Source: Gymnopus androsaceus JB14 (lineage: Eukaryota; Basidiomycota; Agaricomycetes; Agaricales; Omphalotaceae). Taken from it: a DNA stretch of 12,544 bases. The stretch is from the NCBI GenBank assembly GCA_009733575.1, contig ML770254.1, positions 1 through 12,544 of the forward strand. Direction: 5' to 3'. The translations under genes were made by a program, and so were the position numbers. The notes under the pieces are model-generated. The model was not told where the DNA came from and made no database searches. It was given only the letters and a program-made list of their open reading frames with translations. Of the stretch, positions 1-7,716 are shown one piece after another (within the stretch, counting starts at the first letter, position 1; each line of letters starts with the position of its first letter).

Positions 1-1
1 G

Positions 2-868
2 GTTGATCCTACCAATCCGGTAGAGATCTCATTTGACAACGACATGCTTTCCGTTGGTCTCTACGGCTACCACATCCCTCTTGCTCTCTTCACAAATAAG
101 AATCTCCAATTCTTGAATAAGAACATGATTTCTATTCATCGAACAAAAATCTTGCACATTGAAGGAAAACCTCTGGTCCCGGATGTGGCCGATATGATTC
201 GGAGGATCAAAGAGGATCGGGATGCAGGGCCTACGAACGATTTGGATTTGGAGTATTACGAGTGGCTAGAGGCTACAAACAATTTTTTTGCCTACCAATC
301 CTACCTTTACATGGAAGGTGATGACGCCTACGAACCCCAGTTTTACAAGAAGCATTTTGGTTTCTTTGAGAACTGACCGCAATCGTTCAGATTATTCGAT
401 TTGTGGAAGGATCTTGAATTGGAGCTTCGACAGAAGCACCAGAACGAATCCACTGAGTTCAATTTGTTTGAATACAGAACTTATTGGTCTCGCATTCAGT
501 CTCGCTGGGATTCCCGTTCTGCTCTTCCAGTTGAAACTCCATCTCATCTCCCTCACAGCCGGAATGCTTCTACTTTCTCCCCTAATACAGCCTTCCAAGA
601 CCCCTGCTGCATCATCTGCGGGGCTGTTGGCCATACCTTCTACATTCACAACAACTTGACTCATGGTCCTCCCTTGTGGGCCATCCAGGAAGGCAAGGAG
701 CTCCTTCACCCAATGACCAAAATCCGCCTCTGCACTTATTGGAACATTTTTTGCTCTTGTTCCAAGAAATGCCCCAGTGCTAGCCATGTCTGCACTTTCT
801 GTGGTGGGTCCCACCCAGCCCTCAAATGGGATCCATCTTGTCGACACTCCCAGCCCACAAGTTCCTAA
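2..868 (+). pseudogene. Cys/His-rich gag-like protein of a fungal retroelement, 5'-incomplete, one in-frame stop
   Basis: One reading frame is open from base 2 to a TAA at 866-868, broken only by a TGA at 374-376, so about 288 codons are visible and the left end lies outside the window. The second half has a Cys/His-rich tail: CIICGAVGH from about nt 608, then an LCTYWN block followed by spaced Cys residues, and finally HVCTFCGGSHPALKW. This C-x2-C-x4-H plus C-rich plus C-x2-CGG-x-H layout resembles, from memory, the nucleic-acid-binding protein found upstream of reverse transcriptase or tyrosine recombinase genes in Agaricomycete retroelements. The upstream half is acidic, with YYEWLEATNNFFAYQSYLY, and has no motif I recognise. 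The TGA follows an Asn codon and could be a decayed CGA. An internal ATG at 44 exists, but the frame is open before it. No partner RT or recombinase is in the window. Family assignment is inference; the frame and Cys/His pattern are seen directly. Confidence 0.6.
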
Positions 869-882
869 TCCTCTATTATTCG

Positions 883-1110
883 CTATTCACTGGGATATTG
901 CCCATATTAGCTACACAGGAAGCAAGTTACCGTAAGTTTGCCGGGCTTACCGTGAACTTACTATAAACTAACGCCGGGCATAACGTAATTTCACCGTCTT
1001 AGCGCTTGTTTATCGTAATTTCACCGCAAGTCTGGCGGGCTTACGGTAGCTTGCTTCCTGTGCTATTACTGGGACATTGCCCATATTACTATTACTGGGA
1101 CATTGCCCTT
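883..1110. repeat. Three copies of a 26-27 bp tandem repeat, interrupted by a MITE
   Basis: The unit CTATTACTGGGACATTGCCC plus CATATTA occurs at 883-909 (slightly diverged), 1063-1088 and 1089-1110 (shortened). The 914-1062 insertion sits between copies one and two. A partial fourth copy (TATTCACTATT) follows at about 1110. Confidence 0.8.
914..1062. mobile_element. 149-bp MITE with 23-bp terminal inverted repeats and CTA target duplication
   Basis: The left end starts CACAGGAAGCAAGTTACCG and the right end is its reverse complement with one mismatch over 23 bp (914-936 against 1040-1062). CTA lies directly outside both ends (911-913 and 1063-1065). Removing the insert plus one CTA joins the flanking tandem repeat almost perfectly, which fixes the boundaries. 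Inside, CGTAATTTCACCG occurs twice as a direct repeat (984-996, 1014-1026). There is no coding capacity. Ends starting CAC with a 3-bp duplication fit the CACTA/CMC superfamily, but this family call is only an inference. Confidence 0.8.
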
Positions 1111-1292
1111 ATTCACTATTTCATGCCCAAAGGTATATTTCATTACTTTCACACAATACATTTCTTGGTTGAACAGTCAGATCCTGAGCTCTGTTTGGGG
1201 TTTTCTCTCGCCCGTACTCACCGTTCTCCCTTACGATTGAGCTCCGGCTCTGTTTGGGTCATCTGGTTCACCCGGTGACCACGGGCGGGAGT
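1111..1292. other. Non-coding stretch, no gene recognised
   Basis: An open frame passes through here but has no recognisable motif. Two similar blocks, GAGCTCTGTTTGGG (about 1187) and GGCTCTGTTTGGG (about 1246), look like decayed MITE ends. No partner could be placed with confidence. Confidence 0.4.
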
Positions 1293-1656
1293 GCGGGGCT
1301 AAAGCCCAGCCAAACACACACACACATTCTAATTACTCCAAACTAGCCACAGTCTGGCTTATTCCGAGATAAGTCTGGCAGAGGCGGCTTATCAGAGGAT
1401 AAGCCAGCCTGGCACCGTGAGTCAACCGGCGCCGCATCAGCGCCTATTATTTTACTTGCTCTCGACTCCCACCGTCTCAACGAATTATCAGCTCGTTTCT
1501 CGCTCGCCCACCCACCCACACCTTTTCCTTATCAGCTGTATGCTCCAGCTTTAGTTTCCGCGTGCGTTATTTGATTACCCACCCGCGCGGGGCTAAAGCC
1601 CAGCCAAACACACACACACATTCTAATTACTCCGAACTAGCCACAGTCTGGCTTAT
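1293..1656. repeat. Two 70-bp direct repeats 294 bp apart, each with a CA microsatellite
   Basis: 1293-1362 and 1587-1656 match over 70 bp with a single A/G difference. Each begins GCGGGGCTAAAGCCCAGCC, runs through a (CA)n tract and ends CCACAGTCTGGCTTAT. The GGGCTAAAGCCC core is a near-palindrome, and an inverted GCTAAAGCCCA occurs again near 1717. The intervening 224 bp are non-coding. Near-identity suggests a recent duplication or the ends of a small element. No TG...CA termini or target duplication were found, so an LTR call is not supported. Confidence 0.75.
1386..1405. repeat. Perfect 8-bp hairpin
   Basis: GGCTTATC and GATAAGCC flank an AGAG loop. A weaker CTTAT...ATAAG hairpin lies about 25 bp upstream. 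Both sit just downstream of the first 70-bp direct repeat and reuse its terminal GGCTTAT. Confidence 0.6.
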
Positions 1657-1948
1657 CTGCACCTGCGTCAGTACACTAACACAGTCACGTGCCGCATACA
1701 CTTAGCTGATTTTGAGAATTGGGCTTTAGCAGAGCAAGCAAACTCTGATTCGGAGGCAGAAGCTCGAGACAACAGCCCTCTTATCCTGCACTAACTCATC
1801 TATCAACTGCACATGCGGCATGCAAATCTACTACAGTGTTTAACCAGTCCTTTAGATGGTAAATATTGTTATTGCTTGCCAAACATTATTTAAGGTATAT
1901 ACGGCTTGACTATGTATCTACAATCGATTAATATGATCTAAACTATGT
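1657..1948. other. Non-coding stretch, nothing recognised
   Basis: AT-rich sequence with no long frame, no clear repeat and no RNA-gene signal that I could see, apart from the inverted GCTAAAGCCCA near 1717. Confidence 0.5.
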
Positions 1949-2190
1949 CTGTGCCAAATCGCTTGTCGCTAGCATTGAATTGCGGGTAGCAATGAGCGGA
2001 ACAAGATGGGAAGTCCGATTCCGCTAATTCCGGCTCAATTGAACAGCGTGACATTATGTCATGCGGAACACGTTCCGTTTTAATTGTCGTCCTCCGATGA
2101 GATTTCAGCTGGTTCATTAGCAGTATTAAAATAAACCCCGACAAGTTCTCGGAGGCGTATTTTAATATTTGCGACAAGTTGTCAGCACAG
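1949..2190. mobile_element. Candidate 242-bp MITE sharing its right end with the pogo-like element
   Basis: The left end reads CTGTGC, then CTTGTCGCTAGCATT a few bases in. The right end, reverse complemented, reads CTGTGC, then CTTGTCGC...ATTAAAATACGCC. The two match imperfectly, about two thirds over 24 bp. The right 64 bp (2123-2186) are about 94% identical to the sequence next to the 3' end of the minus-strand transposase. This fits a deletion derivative of that element family. No target duplication is evident, so the exact borders are uncertain. Confidence 0.4.
2123..2186 (+). repeat. Left copy of a 64-bp inverted repeat
   Basis: It begins GTATTAAAATAA and ends CGACAAGTTGTCAGC. It matches the reverse complement of 3406-3468 with three mismatches and one 1-bp gap. 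It also contains its own short inverted ends (GTATTAAAATA against TATTTTAATA) and the palindrome GACAAGTTGTC. Confidence 0.85.
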
Positions 2191-2282
2191 CTTTGACCCA
2201 GAAAAGAATAATCAATACAGAGAGAACGAGAGCCCATGGGAAAAAACAGACATTTTTCCCATGCTTGTGTAGGTCACCTGCA

Positions 2283-2406
2283 CCCAACCCTAGCCCTACC
2301 TTGCATCCTAACCCTAACCCTGATTAATATTTTGACAGTGGAGGCAAGCCCCCACACCCCCATTATTATCCTCAACCCTAAACCCTAACCAGCCTAACCC
2401 TAACCT
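2283..2406. repeat. Interstitial telomere-like CCCTAA clusters
   Basis: CCCTAA-type units occur at 2283-2298 (degenerate), 2307-2322 (CCTAACCCTAACCC) and 2374-2406 (ACCCTAAACCCTAACC, then CCTAACCCTAACC). They match the common fungal telomere unit TTAGGG on the minus strand but are short, interrupted and internal. This fits an old repair scar or telomere-seeded insertion rather than a chromosome end. Confidence 0.6.
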
Positions 2407-2424
2407 ATGTTCACTGTTTGTTTG

Positions 2425-2500
2425 GCACTGTTTTGATCAGGTCTCTATGTTAGGGTAAGCACAAAGTGCTTACCCTAACGAGACCTGACCAAAACAGTGC
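2425..2500. repeat. 76-bp fold-back hairpin containing telomere-like units
   Basis: The left arm 2425-2462 and right arm 2466-2500 are reverse complements except for one substitution and a 3-base bulge (TAT), with an AAA loop. The inner 14 bp pair perfectly (GTTAGGGTAAGCAC with GTGCTTACCCTAAC). The outer part pairs through GCACTGTTTTG and CAAAACAGTGC. The stem holds a TTAGGG unit and lies right after the CCCTAA clusters. The role is unknown: a fold-back element or a small-RNA-like hairpin are possible. Confidence 0.8.
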
Positions 2501-2519
2501 TTATTACTATATTTGGTCA

Positions 2520-2544
2520 TAATCCTAATTTTAGATTAGGATTA
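2520..2544. repeat. Perfect 10-bp hairpin
   Basis: TAATCCTAAT and ATTAGGATTA flank a TTTAG loop, 20 bp downstream of the larger fold-back. The arm resembles a degenerate telomere-like unit. Confidence 0.6.
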
Positions 2545-2645
2545 AGCGGAGGCACCACTGGAAAGAGGGAGAAAAATAAAGGGGTGTAGCCATTTCCGTT
2601 TTTTCCCACGGCCCCTGGTTCCCGAGATATGGTGCCATCTTATCA

Positions 2646-3371
2646 TAGAGGTGGGCACGAATACATACTCGAGTATATTTGTTATTCGTGGTACGAATAT
2701 TTGTCACCTCAAATCCACTATTTATACTCGAGTATATACTCGAATATTTGTACAGACATATATTCGCGAATAGATATTCGTGAATAACGAGTATTTTAGG
2801 ACAAATACTCGAGTATACTTGTGATTAATTAACAACATTACAAATAAAGTAAATATAGGCTCGAACATGTAAGTAATAATGTTGAAGTACTATATTAGTG
2901 TTTAATAATAATATAAATACAGTCTGTATACATTTCCGAGTACTATTACATGACACAAAATTGTGGCGGTACTGAGAATTGAACTCTGCTGGTCAGCTAT
3001 CACAGGAAGGCCTGACCTTAATCCAGAGTCGGCGCCCATAACCACTAAGCCACACAGATTTTATTACAGTTACATGTCAATAACATTATATACATATTCA
3101 AACATAGCCGAATTAAGTTATATATTGAATTTTTGCTTAAGTAATGAATACCTCACATGCTCGTGCTAACAAGCACGTGATATCGGCGAATATTCGCGAA
3201 TATTCATGAATAAAGTACCACGAATATTTGTGACATCAAAGTGGCTATTTATACTCGAGTAAGTACTCGTGTAACGAATATATTCGTCACTCGTGACTCA
3301 TTATTCGCGAGTAACGAATGGCTAAATATTCATGAATACTCATGAATATTCACTATTCGTGCCCATCTCTA
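2646..3371. mobile_element. 726-bp non-autonomous hAT element with perfect 8-bp target duplication
   Basis: The ends are TAGAGGTGGGCACGAATA and, inverted, TAGAGATGGGCACGAATA: 18 bp with one mismatch. They start with the YARNG-type terminus and TGGGCA core typical of hAT elements. The 8-bp direct repeat TCTTATCA abuts both ends exactly (2638-2645 and 3372-3379), which is the hAT hallmark. Both subterminal regions (to about 2830 and from about 3180) are packed with ACTCGAGTA, CGAATATT and TATTCGCGAATA motifs in both orientations, as expected of hAT transposase-binding repeats. There is no transposase, so it depends on an element elsewhere. The middle carries a tRNA-like sequence at 2964-3059. 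The intact target duplication and high end identity suggest it is among the younger insertions here. Confidence 0.9.
2964..3059 (-). pseudogene. tRNA-derived sequence with Pol III A and B boxes, inside the hAT element
   Basis: On the minus strand an A box, TGGCTTAGTGG (3042-3052), is followed about 56 nt later by a B-box-like GAGTTCAATTCTC (2974-2986, consensus GGTTCRANTCC). Total length from the acceptor-like start to the terminal CGCCA is about 96 nt, which fits a long-variable-arm (Leu/Ser type) tRNA. The GGCGCC after the A box and GGTCAGG after the anticodon region resemble a Leu tRNA. The acceptor stem does not pair and the anticodon stem is poor, so it is not a working tRNA gene. It could be a SINE head or a captured tRNA relic. 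Confidence 0.6.
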
Positions 3372-3405
3372 TCTTATCATACTATGGTTAGGGCATATTT
3401 GGCTG

Positions 3406-3468
3406 GCTGACAACTTGTCGCTAGTATTAAAATACGCCTCCGAGAACTTGTAGGGGTTATTTTAATAC
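3406..3468 (-). repeat. Right copy of the 64-bp inverted repeat, just past the transposase stop
   Basis: Read on the minus strand, it follows the transposase stop codon by 4 bases and ends CGACAAGTTGTCAGC. Similarity to the left copy stops right after GTCAGC, which may mark the true end of the pogo-like element. The expected TA target site could not be confirmed there. Confidence 0.7.
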
Positions 3469-3472
3469 CGCT

Positions 3473-5813
3473 TTAGCCTCTGGTGGAGATTTCTCCCTCA
3501 TCAGTGATAATCTCCTTACTATCCTCTTCCTGTGGGTCATTACTAGCCATTCTCCTCCGTATCTTGGGCTTTGGAGCCATGGGCTCTGGTAAAAATCCAG
3601 CGTCCCTTGCCTTTGGCTTTGGATTCTGCTGATCCCAATCCTTCAACCGAGCACCTTGCGATTCGCTACTGCGCGATCAGACTCCCATCTAACAAGTGCA
3701 GCTTTCCATGCATGAGTCTTAGCCTCGTTTCTCTCCCTTCGCTTCTGATCCTCTTGCTCCCACAACACCAACTCTGCAGCCTGCAATTCTCTCGCTGTTT
3801 TCCTCGCTTCTTTCTTGTTTTCCTTCTCTTTCACCTCCATCTCATGCTCTACAACATGCTGGAAAAAAGCATCTCCTGTCAATAAACGAGGTAAGCCATC
3901 CTTTAGCAGTCTCCCTTTCCCTTTCCCTTTCTTCAACACCTTTTCCTCTTTAGCTGCAACTTGAGTTTGTACACGGTTGGCATACAGCTGCTGGAGCACT
4001 GCCTGTCCCTGTAGCTGCAAGACCTGCCCCTTCGCTAGTGTTAACCTTTCGGTCTGCATCTGAAGCCCCTCCAAGAGTCTTTGTTCATTGGTGGTCTTCG
4101 GTTTCAAAGCCAAGACATCGGATACAATACTTTTAGTGCTTCCAACGGGCGAGAGGGCAAATGTCTGTAGATTGGGTAGATTATGTGCGGATTTCATAGG
4201 AGATTTTGATACCAGGAATGCGAGGTCGGTGGAATGAAGTTTGGGTAGTGCTATTCGAGCACAGCGAAGTCGATTGGGTGTGTGCACAAGAGCTGTTTCG
4301 GTCGAGGAGCTTGAGGGCTGACCATCTTTTTCCAAGTTATCTATGGCTTCACCCTCAACATCCTCCGAGTCTCCCTCTTCCTTCTCATGCAACAAACATA
4401 CGGGCCTAGCAACATCAATGAGGAGCTCGGTAACAACACAAACCGGTGTAGCCATCTCTACAGGTGTGAAGACTTTTGTCGATGTAGCTTTACTCGGTGC
4501 CATCATATCCTGCGTCACCACTGTCCAATCCACTGGCCATAGACCAGTTTTTCGAAATGCTGTTTGGATTAGGTCTGGAGTCATGGCGCAAATGTGAGCT
4601 TTCCCGTAAATCATGGCAAATGTGTCTTTTGTAATTGATAGCCCTGTTTAGCGCATGTAGCGGTCACGTTCATCTCCAAAAGCTCCTTTCAATGCACTGA
4701 AACATACAACATCAAGCCCCTGGTAGATGTGAGTACCATGCGCAACATAACATGGAACATGGATTCTGTGCTCTTGGCAGTACTCGAGAAATGCACGGGA
4801 TACATGGGATGCATGGCTGTCAACGCTGAGGCAGCGATATCGTCCATTGGCTTTATCTCGTGTCAAGCGTTCGAAGTGTTTTGCGAATTCGAGACCAAGT
4901 TTGTTGTCAGTCCATCCCTTTTTCGAGTATCCGACCCTATAATAATTGATTAGAGCCCTTCACAGTAAGAAAATAGCTTCGAAACGCACATGGAATTCAG
5001 GGGATTGTTCTGCTGCCATGTTACACTGTATCCTTTCCCTTTGAAGATCATCGCAGGGGGTATAGAAGTACCATCTGCACATATCATCACAAGTACTGTT
5101 GTCATTTCTCTATTCCCTCCTTGTTGTTGGTATTGCATTTTCTTTCATGTGTGCCCAATCACCTTAGTTGCCCCTCCGCTCAAATTGTTGAAACCAATCT
5201 CGTCAAAAGCATGCATACACTCCCGTGCCATAGGCTTTCCATTATCACCGGTTTTAGCAAGGTCTTCCATCAGATCGAAGTAAAGTTTATTGCTGTGAGG
5301 ATTCACGGCCTGGCCATGCAGAGTATGAAGGGATGATGCATTGAAGACCTGTAAGCGGTCCGAGTATTGCGTGACAAAGCAATAAGTCCAGCATTTTCCA
5401 ATGCCTTTCTCTGGAAATTTGGAACCCAATCTACTGCGACAGATCTCATCAACATGCTCCTTGAGCCTTCAGTGATCCAAAGGATGCCCCCAGGAAGCCA
5501 ACTCGAGAGCATAATTGATGACCGCTTTAGTTTCCTCCGATGTCAACCAGCTCTTCTCGGCATTGAATTCCGCTGAATATCTCCCTCCCTTGAGAAGATT
5601 CCAGACAGTGGTGTGATTGATTTCGACAACCTTCCCGGTTTCCTGTCTGTATTTGGCTGCAACTTCTTTACAGACTCGACGTAGCTCGTGAACAAGACCA
5701 TCACTGGCTTCTTGATATTGTTGGTAAAGAGCTACAGCTCTAGCATGCAGTTTTTGCCTTTCTTTAGAGTGGAGCTGAGCTCGCTTATCCAACGAGAGTG
5801 CACAGCGACCCAT
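3473..5813 (-). pseudogene. Pogo/Fot-like DDE transposase (DDE_1 type), broken by three stops and a frameshift
   Basis: Read from ATG at 5813 to TAA at 3473-3475, with one 53-nt intron removed, this gives about 762 codons. The N-terminal part (5813 to about 5470) is a helix-turn-helix region with NHTTVWNLLKGGRYS. The catalytic core follows. D1 is in HAFDEIGF (5202-5204), then QQQGGNREMTTVLVMICADG. D2 is in VDSHASH (4819-4821) and D3 in YQGLDVVCF (4711-4713), giving DD35D spacing. Next come TPDLIQTAFRKTGLWP and a long charged, probably coiled-coil C-terminus. Breaks are TGA at 5469-5471, TGA at 5145-5147 and TAA at 4648-4650, all without frame change, and a one-base frameshift near 3643, after which the C-terminal tail continues. 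Both TGAs fall where arginine (CGA) is likely. All three catalytic Asp codons survive. The 5' terminal repeat was not found, so that end may be lost. Confidence 0.9.
4937..4989 (-). other. 53-nt intron in the pogo-like transposase
   Basis: On the minus strand it starts GTGCGT, has the branch-like GCTCTAATC and ends TTATTATAG. It contains the in-frame TAA at 4950-4952. Splicing joins NNPLNSM to VGYSKKGWTDN, which matches the family pattern. It also makes the D1-D2 distance a whole number of codons (109 residues between them). Confidence 0.85.
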
Positions 5814-6144
5814 AATGTGATGGTGACTGAGCCAGAATGAAAGAAAACTGAGATATTCAAAGTTGTGTGTGACAGAATGTCACGCTTGAACGTGAGTCAC
5901 CTTTTGTCACACCTGTTGCCATGAAACGTATGTTTCTCTTACCGAGCTTGCAATTGTATGTCTCATGGGCCCAAACTTATTTACACAAGTGATATAAGTG
6001 GTATACACCTACTGAGACTATTATGGACATATAATCTGAGCTATAGCAAGTCTTACAAAGGATTTAGATTTTTGCACAAAGTCCTCAACGGCACTAAATG
6101 TATTCCAGAATCACGGTATTACAACAACCTGCCAACGCATGGTC
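5814..6144. other. Non-coding stretch between the pogo and Ty3-like relics
   Basis: It contains a small palindrome, GTGACAGAATGTCAC (about 5869-5883). A similar motif, TGACATTATGTCATGC, lies in the 1949-2190 MITE near 2050, hinting that this is what remains of the pogo element's 5' untranslated end. No terminal repeat is recognisable. An open frame beginning at 5958 shows no motif until about 6145. Confidence 0.4.
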
Positions 6145-7157
6145 TAAGAAATGTTGGGTCGATGTTTATCCAGTACGTGTCTTCATGGCTTACTGGTGCC
6201 GCATCTTGCTACTACCAAAATCTGGTAGAGGTACATACCAGCTCTTCATGAATGGGAAGAGTTTCTAGATCTCTTTGGTCGAATGTTCGGGTTACACGAC
6301 GAACAGCCAACCTCACAAGCAGCCCTTGATAACGCCATTCAGAAATCTGGTGAAATGTTTGCAGACTTCCTAGTCTGATTCAAGGATGCTTCCCTCAAGA
6401 CCAAATATAACAACCACGCGCTGCGTTTTTGACTCCTCAAGCAAATCCGAAGGGATCTCCGCAATAGACTCACTAATGTTGGAGAATCCCCGCCACTTAC
6501 ATTGACTTCGTGGACCCTCTATTAGACTTGGATGGTGCCTGAGAAGCTTTTGAGGAAGCTGGACTGGCTAGCACCTAAAACCACTATCCCAACATGGGGG
6601 GAGAACCAGCAAACACTACCACAAATGGATCTAGTGCTGCAACAAGAACAAGACCTGCGCAAAATGCAAACGCCACAAATGCAGCGACGGGATCAAGACA
6701 TCAACAAAACACTTACCCAAGCCGCTACAACAGGTTTAATAATGCAAATAAGAACACTGGTGCTCTGAATGCACAAGCCAAACTAGTGGATACGGGTGCC
6801 ATTGACTTGCAGGAAAGTACAGCACCTGTTTCAAGAGAAGAGCAAAACTGAAGAATGAGAGAAGGACTCTGCATTTATTGCGGAAAGCCGGGACACATTG
6901 GAAGGGATCATGACAAAGGGGTAGTATTAAAAGGAGCTACCTCGGACTACTGCTCATGTGAAGACTGCAAAGAGGATTGTGTGTGTTGTAACAAAGTAAT
7001 CGAGGAGGAAGGACCAGTTGAAGCCAAAGCAGCCTTTATGGTATCAGGGGAAGGGGAAGACAAAGACGTTGCCTTAATCCTCGAGCTTGAAGCACTAGAA
7101 ATGGAAGCACGGTTTGAGAAACAGGGAAATGACTCGGAGACCCAGGCTGAGGACTGA
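6145..7157 (+). pseudogene. Ty3/gypsy-like gag, multiply broken, with zinc knuckle
   Basis: The gag sequence can be followed across three frame segments. The first, ending GAASCYYQNLVEV, is to about 6240. The second (6247 to about 6497) runs from HEWEEFLDLFGRMFG to LLKQIRRDLRNRLT. The third (about 6498-7157) contains FVDPLLDLDGA, EAFEEAGL and the knuckle CIYCGKPGHIGRDH. In-frame stops are TGA at 6376, 6430, 6540 and 6849 and TAA at 6576. Each TGA lies where the local pattern expects arginine, for example after FADFLV, after NNHALRF and after LDLDGA. The knuckle is C-x2-C-x4-H-x4-H, with the usual last Cys replaced by His. Gag coats element RNA in virus-like particles; this copy cannot. Two frameshifts (about 6242 and 6496) and five stops show long decay. 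No LTR or primer-binding site was found upstream. Confidence 0.8.
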
Positions 7158-7704
7158 GTCAGGAGAGCCATCCCTCGGATTGTCTATTACATGCAGTAGT
7201 AGATGACGAAATCGGACCAATTACCATATCTTCCAAATCAAAAAACGCCTTTATTACTACAACAAGAATAATAAATTCTAATTCCGAGCCCCTACCAACT
7301 CTAATTGACTTCGGTGCATCCAGAAACTTCATTGACCAAATACTATTAAAAAACTATCCCAACTTTACGCACCATTTAAATAAACCCATTCCCTTGACGT
7401 TGTTCAATGGGAGCGCGACCTCTGCTGGCCACATCACACATGCTTTAAAGATCCCTATAATATTTGATGACGCTACCATACATGAGGAAATATTCCTGAT
7501 CACTAAACTTCACACGTCAGCACAGCTTGTCCTAGAGTTACCTTGGCTACGTAAATACAACCCTCAGATTGACTGGAGAAATCTCACTTTCTCTTTGGAC
7601 GGAGCTAGCCAGCTATCTGCAAACGCCATCTCAATGGAACCACAGCCTGCAAAAAAGGGAAGAGAAAAGGAAGTCAAAATTGAGAAAATACCTGGAAGGA
7701 AGTT
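7151..7704 (+). pseudogene. Retroviral-type aspartic protease segment of the Ty3-like pol, active site changed, cut by a hAT insertion
   Basis: This frame is -1 relative to gag and open from 7151. It reads CLLHAVVDDEIGPI, then the protease signature as TLIDFGASRNFID, then PLTLFNGSATSAGHITHAL, and LVLELPWLRKYNPQIDW near the C-terminus. The family motif is LID-[ST]-GAS, so the catalytic triplet D-S/T-G has become DFG. That is one C-to-T change from a TCC or TCT Ser codon, or two from ACC. The LPWL...YNP.IDW block is typical of fungal Ty3 proteases just before the reverse transcriptase. The element frame stops being recognisable at about 7704, where a hAT 5' end starts. No reverse transcriptase, RNase H or integrase follows in the window. 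Overlap with gag is only 7 bp and no slippery site is visible, so a programmed frameshift is not supported. Confidence 0.8.
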
Positions 7705-7716
7705 TAGTGTTGAGCT

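Noticed and set aside
288..847. Other open frames overlapping the gag-like ORF (288-659 plus, 392-847 minus)
   Set aside because: They are shadows of the frame at 2-868, which alone carries the Cys/His pattern.
1006..1278. 90-codon plus-strand frame
   Set aside because: It begins inside the MITE and runs through tandem repeats; no protein motif.
1293..1656. LTR pair or solo LTR
   Set aside because: The repeats are only 70 bp, lack TG...CA ends and enclose 224 non-coding bases; no primer-binding site is visible.
1938..2237. 99-codon minus-strand frame
   Set aside because: It covers the MITE candidate and its inverted repeat; composition and content are explained by the repeat.
2283..2406. 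True chromosome end
   Set aside because: The telomere-like units are few, interrupted and flanked on both sides by other sequence, so they are interstitial.
2964..3059. Functional tRNA gene
   Set aside because: The acceptor stem does not pair and the anticodon stem is weak, although the A and B boxes are recognisable.
4206..4597. Plus-strand frames at 4206-4409 and 4343-4597
   Set aside because: They are antisense to the pogo-like transposase, whose frame has clear homology.
7151..7157. Programmed -1 frameshift between gag and protease
   Set aside because: The frames differ by -1, but the overlap is 7 bp and holds no slippery heptamer; ordinary decay is enough.
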